Assembly: GCA_005239945.1 (NCBI GenBank)
Contig: SBAY01000348.1
Location: 1-11,991, forward strand
Reading direction: 5' to 3'
From: Nitrospira sp.
Lineage (GTDB): Bacteria > UBA9089 > CG2-30-40-21 > SBAY01
Length of the DNA: 11,991 bases
Positions 7,721 to 11,991 of this stretch are shown here, piece by piece; position 1 is the stretch's first letter; every line of letters begins with the position of its first letter. Below the pieces are notes generated by a model that was not told where the DNA came from, ran no database searches, and saw nothing but the letters and a program-made list of their open reading frames with translations. Made by a program: the position numbers and the translations under genes.

Positions 7721-8278
7721 ATGGAGACAATGTCTCAATTATTTCACAACTTAACTACTTTTGATAAACCTCTTAACTTTATTGCAAACATAGGTACAAT
7801 CATGGGTTGGGTATTTGCGGTGTACTTTCTTCTGATAAGAAAATGGATGAAACATAGTAAGAGAAAGAAATTTCTGAAATTTACCCCTTCATCAGAAGGC
7901 AGTGTGGCAATTTCAATAGGTGTTGGAGTAAATCCAGGAAAGCATGTAACAGATTTTCTAAACACAAATTTTCCTGATGTCCCTTTAGTGATGACATATT
8001 CAAAATTGGGTGATTTCTCAAATGAAGAATTGCTCCAGATATTTGAGGAGATAAAATCAAATTTCTTTGATTTGATGCAAAAAGGAGATATTAAAGAAAT
8101 ATTACTGTTTTATGGAGGTCCCGTAACTCTAATGGCGCCAATTGGGGCTATTGTTGATAATTGGGTGCCGGCAAAACTATTTGGCCGTAATAATAAAGGA
8201 GAATATGTATTTCATTTTACCCTCGATAGGGGATTAATTAAAAAAATACCTTCTAAATACAGGGAAAAATTGATATGA
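7721..8278 (+). CDS. Membrane-anchored CARF/SAVED-like putative cyclic-oligoadenylate effector (Cam1-like plan)
   Basis: A 185-aa protein not assignable to a named family by eye. Residues about 20-39 (FIANIGTIMGWVFAVYFLLI) form one hydrophobic helix followed by a very basic stretch (RKWMKHSKRKK), so the rest probably faces the cytoplasm. Residues 60-170 look like an alpha/beta ligand-binding fold: SVAISIGVGVNPGKHV, then PLVMTYS, then EILLFYGGPVTLMAPIGAIV, then a strand with EYVFHFTL. The loop after the first strand and the GGP-containing strand-helix resemble CARF/SAVED sensors. With Cas10 GGDD upstream and a Csx3-like gene overlapping by ATGA, a messenger-activated membrane effector is likely, similar in plan to Cam1 (membrane helix plus CARF). 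No nuclease or protease motif is present. AAGGAG lies 10 bases before ATG 7721. The fold assignment is inference. Confidence 0.55.
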   Translation: METMSQLFHNLTTFDKPLNFIANIGTIMGWVFAVYFLLIRKWMKHSKRKKFLKFTPSSEGSVAISIGVGVNPGKHVTDFLNTNFPDVPLVMTYSKLGDFSNEELLQIFEEIKSNFFDLMQKGDIKEILLFYGGPVTLMAPIGAIVDNWVPAKLFGRNNKGEYVFHFTLDRGLIKKIPSKYREKLI

Positions 8279-8520
8279 ATAAAATAAAGATAAACTTAAA
8301 AGAACTCTTTGAACAGACAGCCAAACTTGATAAGTTGCCTGAATACATTGAAAAAGCCTTGAGTTTAACTGGTGAAGGTAACGAGGTGACTTTAACTGGA
8401 CAAGCACCTATCTGGTTGTATTTGGCTGTTGCTCATGTTTTACATGGAAAGGTGGTTAAGTTGACCTACTCATCTCCAGTTACCGGTGATGTGGTCATTT
8501 TTGACCATAATCCGTTTTAG
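8275..8520 (+). CDS. csx3: Csx3 (Crn3)-like small protein, possible ring nuclease
   Basis: An 81-aa protein whose second half matches the Csx3 pattern as I recall it: VTLTGQAPIWLYLAVAHVLH (38-57) then VVIFDH (73-78). Csx3/Crn3 proteins are metal-dependent ring nucleases that open cA4 and so switch off type III signalling. It overlaps the membrane-sensor gene by four bases (ATGA), an arrangement fitting an effector/off-switch pair. It has no SD of its own and probably depends on translational coupling. It is shorter than the roughly 110-aa Csx3 proteins, and the usual YDPR-like segment before the last strand reads YSSP here, so a catalytic Asp/Arg may be missing. It could be a divergent ring nuclease, a messenger-binding sponge or a regulator. 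Confidence 0.6.
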   Translation: MNKIKINLKELFEQTAKLDKLPEYIEKALSLTGEGNEVTLTGQAPIWLYLAVAHVLHGKVVKLTYSSPVTGDVVIFDHNPF

Positions 8521-8533
8521 AGGTATTAGTGAG

Positions 8534-9493
8534 ATGGAATACCTTTTTGCACAAATGAGTGACTACGAGAATCTATTAACCGCCTGGAACCGGGTTAAAG
8601 AAAATCATGGCTGTGCAGGGGTGGATGGGGTGACTGTTGAGGGGTTTGAAACGAGGTTGGAACGAAATCTGCTCAACCTCCAGACAGACCTTCGGAATAG
8701 GAGCTATCAACCCTTGCCCCTACTAAAATTCCTAGTGGAGAAAGGTAATGGGGAGGCAAGACCTCTTTCGGTTCCGACGGTGAGAGATAGAATTGCTCAG
8801 TCTGCTGTGCTGGAAATAGTTGAGCCTATCTTTGAGGCAGAGTTTGAGGAATGTAGTTTTGCCTATCGAAAAGGTCGTTCGGTTAAGCAAGCGGTTTATC
8901 AGATTAAGGAGTATCGGGATAAAGGTTATAAATGGGTGGTGGATGCAGATATCGATGATTACTTCAATAATATCAATCACGAAATGCTCTTGAGTCGAGT
9001 GAATGAATTGATTGAAGATGAGAATGTCTTGCGGCTGATAGAGATGTGGGTGAAGGCAGAAATCTATGATGGCAGTTCAATCTTTCGATTGGAAAAAGGC
9101 ATCCCACAAGGCTCGATCATTTCTCCTATTCTGGCTAATCTCTTCCTTGATTCCCTTGATGAGGAGTTGATGAAAAAGGGCTATAAGCTGGTTAGGTATG
9201 CTGATGATTTTCTCATTCTTTGCAAGCAACAGAATGAGGCAGTAGAGGTTGTGGAAGTAACTGATGATATTCTGGAAGGCCTTTCTCTTGACCTCAATGA
9301 GGAAAAAACGGCTATTACTGATTTCGACCATGGATTTAAATATTTGGGTGTATTGTTTGTCCGCAGTTTGATTATGGTGCCGTTTGAGAAGGAGAAGAAG
9401 GAACGAAAAATACTCTATATGCCTCCACCTTTTGACCTGGGAGTTTATTTGAGAAATAGGAAGGAGAAAACAGAGAGGAAAAGAAATGGCTAA
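8534..9493 (+). CDS. CRISPR-associated stand-alone reverse transcriptase
   Basis: A 319-aa group II intron-like reverse transcriptase expected to copy RNA into DNA for spacer acquisition with Cas1-Cas2. Motifs in order: GCAGVDGVT (26-34), RPLSVPTVRDRIAQSAV (76-92), FAYRKGRS (109-116), motif A VVDADIDDYF (D139 catalytic), GIPQGSIISPILANLFLD (189-206), YADD (222-225, catalytic D224/D225), LNEEKTAI (254-261) and FKYLGVLF (268-275). Only about 44 residues follow the last motif, so no maturase/thumb X domain, endonuclease domain or Cas1 fusion is present. That argues against an active intron, and I see no intron RNA nearby. I chose ATG 8534 (AGAGGT 9 bases upstream) over an in-frame ATG at 8486 inside the csx3-like gene. 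It overlaps cas1 by 8 bases, implying coupled production. Confidence 0.93.
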   Translation: MEYLFAQMSDYENLLTAWNRVKENHGCAGVDGVTVEGFETRLERNLLNLQTDLRNRSYQPLPLLKFLVEKGNGEARPLSVPTVRDRIAQSAVLEIVEPIFEAEFEECSFAYRKGRSVKQAVYQIKEYRDKGYKWVVDADIDDYFNNINHEMLLSRVNELIEDENVLRLIEMWVKAEIYDGSSIFRLEKGIPQGSIISPILANLFLDSLDEELMKKGYKLVRYADDFLILCKQQNEAVEVVEVTDDILEGLSLDLNEEKTAITDFDHGFKYLGVLFVRSLIMVPFEKEKKERKILYMPPPFDLGVYLRNRKEKTERKRNG

Positions 9494-10493
9494 TCTATAT
9501 ATTACCGAACAAGGTTCAATAATACGCAAAACAGGTGACAGATTGATTGTGCAAAAAGATGAAGCCGTGTTGTTAGATATTCAATGCCATAAGATAGATG
9601 CCGTGCTTATCTTTGGTAATGTCCAGTTCACTACCCAGGCGGTGCATGAACTCTTTGAGCACGGGATTGAGTTAGCTTTGCTTACTCAAACCGGGCGGTT
9701 AGTTGGCCAGATTACTCCACCTATGCCTAAGAATATTGAACTGCGTATGGCTCAGTATGAACGGTATAAAGATGAAGACTTTGTGCTTAAATTGTCTAAG
9801 GCTATTGTCAGCGGTAAACTTAAGAATTCTCTGGAGGTTTTGAGACGGTTTTCGTATAATCATCCGGAAATTAATCTTAAAGATGAAATTAGCAACCTTG
9901 AAAAATCAATTCAAGAAGTTCAAACAGGGGGGAGTCTTCAGGCACTAAGAGGAATAGAAGGCTCTGGAGCTAAAGTCTACTTTAGCGGATTTGCTAAGAT
10001 GATTCGGGGAAACTTTGATTTCGATGGAAGAAGGAAAAGACCGGCTCCTGACCCGGTAAATGCCCTGCTTTCTTTTGGCTATACCATTCTCTTTAACGAA
10101 ATATCTTCCTTGCTGGATGGAATAGGGTTTGACCCTTACATTGGGTTCTTCCATCAGATAGAGTATGGTCGTCCATCATTAGCGGCTGATTTGATTGAAG
10201 AATTTAGGTCTCCGGTAATCGATAGATTTACCTTGAATTTAATCAATAATAATGTCTTTTCTCAAGATGATTTCTACCTTCATGTCAAATCAGGCTCAAT
10301 GTATCTGACAAATGAAGGCATTAAGAGGTATTTCAAAGAGTATGAGAAATATATGGGGGCAGAGATAAATAGTGATTCTCAAGAAATTAAAAAAATCAGC
10401 CAGAGAAATTTCATTAGAGAACAAGCCCATAAGTTGGCTAAAGCAATAAAGGACGAAGAAGATTATACCCCATTTCTATTAAGGAAGGAATAG
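9486..10493 (+). CDS. cas1: Cas1 spacer integrase
   Basis: A 335-aa DNA integrase that, as a complex with Cas2, inserts new spacers at the leader end of the array. The expected metal-binding residues are present: E158 in LRGIEGSGAKVYF, H223 in GFFHQIEYGRPSLAADL, and E238 in LIEEFR, with the normal 15-residue His-to-Glu spacing. The N-terminal beta domain (1-80) and helical domain are complete. ATG 9486 lies within the last codons of the RT gene, preceded by a purine-rich GAGAGGAAAAG stretch. Together with RT and Cas2 it forms an adaptation module that appears functional even though the csm3 effector gene is broken. Confidence 0.96.
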   Translation: MANLYITEQGSIIRKTGDRLIVQKDEAVLLDIQCHKIDAVLIFGNVQFTTQAVHELFEHGIELALLTQTGRLVGQITPPMPKNIELRMAQYERYKDEDFVLKLSKAIVSGKLKNSLEVLRRFSYNHPEINLKDEISNLEKSIQEVQTGGSLQALRGIEGSGAKVYFSGFAKMIRGNFDFDGRRKRPAPDPVNALLSFGYTILFNEISSLLDGIGFDPYIGFFHQIEYGRPSLAADLIEEFRSPVIDRFTLNLINNNVFSQDDFYLHVKSGSMYLTNEGIKRYFKEYEKYMGAEINSDSQEIKKISQRNFIREQAHKLAKAIKDEEDYTPFLLRKE

Positions 10494-10494
10494 C

Positions 10495-10776
10495 ATGAAT
10501 ATGTTTTATATCATCTCTTACGATATTCCTGATGATAAACATCGGCAAAAAATTGCTAAAATTCTTCTTGACTTTGGCAACAGAGTTCAGTATAGTGTAT
10601 TTGAGACTATATTAACCATTGAATTGTTAGAGAAAATGATTGCCCGACTTAAAAAAGTTGTTTGTGATGAAGAAGATAGTATCCGAATCTATCGCCTTTG
10701 TGCAGAATGTAAAAAGGAAATTGCTGTTTTAGGCCTCGGAAAGGTCTCTGAAGATAAGGATGTCTATATATTGTAA
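10495..10776 (+). CDS. cas2: Cas2 adaptation subunit
   Basis: A 93-aa ferredoxin-fold protein that dimerises and bridges Cas1 dimers during spacer integration. The N-terminal strand YIISYDIPDDKHRQKIAKIL contains D10, the conserved Asp, and GNRVQYSVFE (28-37) is the second family signature. The C-terminal part has RIYRLC and a final VYIL strand. It begins one base after the cas1 stop, with purine-rich AAGGAAGGAA just upstream. It is the last gene before the leader and array. Confidence 0.95.
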   Translation: MNMFYIISYDIPDDKHRQKIAKILLDFGNRVQYSVFETILTIELLEKMIARLKKVVCDEEDSIRIYRLCAECKKEIAVLGLGKVSEDKDVYIL

Positions 10777-10816
10777 TGACTTAAGTAGAGTTGGATTTTT
10801 GAGCAAAAAATGTGGT

Positions 10817-10932
10817 AGGTTATGAATTTTTTCCTAACTTGTTGTACCTCACGAAGATATGTATGTTTTTCTTTTAAAAGGAGGTGATTCTTTTTGCTAA
10901 TTTTTGCGGCAAAATGGGAGGTTATGAATTTT
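10817..10932 (+). repeat. Duplicated 14-bp leader motif
   Basis: AGGTTATGAATTTT occurs exactly at 10817-10830 and 10919-10932, 102 bp apart. Both copies are preceded by a similar A-rich segment (GCAAAA followed by ATG and G/T bases), so the similarity extends imperfectly upstream to about 24 bp. Repeated leader motifs are candidates for sites that guide Cas1-Cas2 to the first repeat or for regulator sites; that role is inference. Confidence 0.6.
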
Positions 10933-11022
10933 GGGCTTGCAAGTCTATGTGTAACAAAGGGTTATAATGCCTGCTGTGCGAATGATAGAGCCGATGATAA
11001 GGTGATTGCGACTTTCGTCTAA
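10894..11022 (+). CDS. Possible 42-codon leader peptide running into the first repeat
   Basis: AAAAGGAGGTGAT (10876-10888), as strong an SD as any in the operon, stands 9 bases before a TTG at 10894. The frame is open through the rest of the leader (starting LIFAAKWEV), crosses the entire first repeat (read as NDRADDKVIAT) and stops with TAA in spacer 1. No homologue is recognised. Another short frame (ATG 10822, 21 codons) ends at the TGA embedded in this SD. Whether anything is translated is unknown; the SD could be a relic of an earlier gene. Confidence 0.2.
   Translation: MLIFAAKWEVMNFGLASLCVTKGYNACCANDRADDKVIATFV
10937..10968 (+). promoter_or_regulatory. Consensus -10 box abutting the first CRISPR repeat
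   Basis: TATAAT (10963-10968) ends 7 bp before the first repeat (10976), so transcription would begin at about the first base of the array. The best -35 match, TTGCAA at 10937-10942, is separated by 20 bp, longer than optimal, so the promoter may be weak or need an activator. Confidence 0.45.
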
Positions 11023-11917
11023 TGACATTTAACTGATGACTGGTCAATTTAGTGCGAATGATAGAGCCGATGATAAGGTGATTGCGACATTCAGATTATC
11101 CTTATCATCCTTTAATTCAGTCTTAAGTGCGAATGATAGAGCCGATGATAAGGTGATTGCGACTTATTTATCTCTCAGGATTCAGCTATTTCCTCATCGT
11201 GCGAATGATAGAGCCGATGATAAAGTGATTGCGACAATATGGGTGCCCAGATGGTTAGAGAGGTAGCCTCTAAAGTGCGAATGATAGAGCCGATGATAAG
11301 GTGATTGCGACCTAATCTGATTTTCCCTAATCTGGTTAATTGTCTAAGTGCGAATGATAGAGCCGATGATAAGGTGATTGCGACATTCTTTGGGAGGTAT
11401 AAAAATGAATCCTTTAATACTTATGTGCGAATGATAGAGCCGATGATAAGGTGATTGCGACTGCTCCACATTTGCAATATAAAGCACATTTTATATATGT
11501 GCGAATGATAGAGCCGATGATAAGGTGATTGCGACAAAACTGGATTTCCGCTCCAGGGGGAAGCAATTCCTTAATGTGCGAATGATAGAGCCGATGATAA
11601 GGTGATTGCGACATAATCTTTTCGTCTTATTTCTCCTATTGCCTCATCTAATGTGCGAATGATAGAGCCGATGATAAGGTGATTGCGACAATATCCAGAT
11701 TGACCCGGTAATTATCCGTCAATATCGTGCGAATGATAGAGCCGATGATAAGGTGATTGCGACGTATTTTGTGTTTGTTTTGGGAACTTTATCCTGTGCT
11801 CTGTGCGAATGATAGAGCCGATGATAAGGTGATTGCGACTTAATCCTGCCATAGCAGTTATACCTGCCCATAACCAATAAGTGCGAATGATAGAGCCGAT
11901 GATAAGGTGATTGGGGA
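10976..11917 (+). CRISPR. CRISPR array, 13 repeats of 37 bp and 12 spacers
   Basis: Repeats begin at 10976, 11052, 11127, 11199, 11275, 11348, 11425, 11499, 11576, 11653, 11727, 11803 and 11881. Each starts GTGCGAATGATAG and ends GGTGATTGCGAC. Spacers are 39, 38, 35, 39, 36, 40, 37, 40, 40, 37, 39 and 41 bp and all differ. Repeats 1-12 are identical except one G-to-A change at position 26 of repeat 4. Repeat 13 matches through position 33, then diverges (CGAC replaced by GGGA), marking the leader-distal end. Transcribed on +, the crRNA 5' handle would be ATTGCGAC, close to the common ATTGAAAC type. The repeat has an open frame on both strands, which creates spurious ORFs. No spacer matches elsewhere in the window by eye. 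Confidence 0.98.
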
Positions 11918-11920
11918 AAA

Positions 11921-11955
11921 GCACGGAGCACGGAGCACGGAGCACGGAGCATGGA
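11921..11955. repeat. GCACGGA heptamer tandem repeat at the array end
   Basis: Five adjacent copies of GCACGGA run from 11921 to 11955; the fifth has C-to-T (GCATGGA) and GCAAAGA follows as a possible decayed sixth. It begins three bases after the end of the degenerate final CRISPR repeat. It looks like an intergenic microsatellite-type repeat. The remaining 36 bases to the window end hold GGCTCCGGGCTCC but no recognisable gene. Confidence 0.85.
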
Positions 11956-11991
11956 GCAAAGAAAGATAAGGCTCCGGGCTCCAGGTTCAAT

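Larger units (their letters stand above)
10777..10975 (+). promoter_or_regulatory. CRISPR leader
   Basis: A 199-bp AT-rich region between cas2 and the first repeat. Its position, the intact first repeat beside it and the decayed last repeat at the far end mark this as the leader side, so the array is transcribed on the + strand. It contains a 14-bp direct duplication, a consensus TATAAT just before the first repeat, a weaker possible promoter (TTGTTG 10839-10844, 17 bp, TATGTT 10862-10867) and a strong SD (10880-10888). Confidence 0.75.

Noticed and set aside
8486..8533. ATG 8486 as the RT start
   Set aside because: It lies inside the csx3-like gene and adds 16 residues unlike RT N-termini; ATG 8534 has its own SD.
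8534..9493. A mobile group II intron
   Set aside because: There is no X/thumb or endonuclease domain, no intron RNA ends were seen, and the gene is embedded in the cas operon overlapping cas1.
9077..9529. Minus-strand 150-aa ORF across the RT-cas1 junction
   Set aside because: It is antisense to the catalytic YADD region of the RT and the cas1 start, with no family resemblance.
11036..11266. A repetitive 76-aa protein with NDRADDKVIAT units
   Set aside because: The units are translations of CRISPR repeats; spacer lengths vary and no SD supports a start.
11414..11990. Minus-strand ORFs with repeated YHRLYHSH or NHLIIGSIIRT units
   Set aside because: They are reverse translations of the CRISPR repeat and the heptamer tract.

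Overview
This window is almost entirely one CRISPR-Cas locus of type III-A (Csm). It contains cas6, cas10 (csm1), csm2, a csm3 interrupted by a stop codon, csm4, csm5, a small membrane-anchored sensor gene, a csx3-like gene, a stand-alone reverse transcriptase, cas1, cas2, a leader and a 13-repeat array. All genes are on the + strand. The DNA is AT-rich and uses bacterial Shine-Dalgarno (SD) signals (AAGGAG, AGGAGGTGAT) and TTGACA/TATTCT-type promoters, so the host is a bacterium. I cannot place the lineage. Low-complexity dispersed repeats (AACGCTAATA units, GCACGGA heptads) suggest a repeat-bearing, possibly uncultivated, genome.

Layout: 1-146 holds a tandem palindromic motif and a promoter whose predicted start site nearly coincides with the cas6 ATG. 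cas6 (156-1145) is a separate transcription unit. The gap 1146-1627 holds a small remnant resembling the C-terminal end of an ORF6N-domain gene, a degenerate inverted/direct repeat cluster and a consensus-like promoter (1501-1529). From 1628 to 10776 ten genes lie head to tail with overlaps or gaps of 20 bp or less, apparently one operon. The leader (10777-10975) is followed by 13 repeats of 37 bp with 12 spacers of 35-41 bp (10976-11917), then a heptamer tandem repeat and an unassigned end.

How it should work: Cas6 cuts the array transcript. Cas10-Csm2-5 bind crRNA and complementary RNA. Cas10 keeps both an HD motif (DNase) and GGDD (cyclic oligoadenylate synthesis). The expected messenger sensor is the 185-aa protein with one N-terminal membrane helix and a CARF/SAVED-like domain, similar in plan to the pore-forming effector Cam1. 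The Csx3-like protein next to it is the expected ring nuclease that removes the messenger. RT, Cas1 and Cas2 form an adaptation module able in principle to acquire spacers from RNA. No Csm6-type HEPN nuclease is seen.

Main surprises: csm3, the backbone and target-RNA nuclease subunit, has an in-frame TAG at codon 48 while the remaining 224 codons are open and conserved, so interference may be disabled or depend on readthrough while adaptation genes look intact; the two-gene membrane-sensor/Csx3-like module; and a leader carrying duplicated motifs and a strong ribosome-binding site whose reading frame enters the first repeat.
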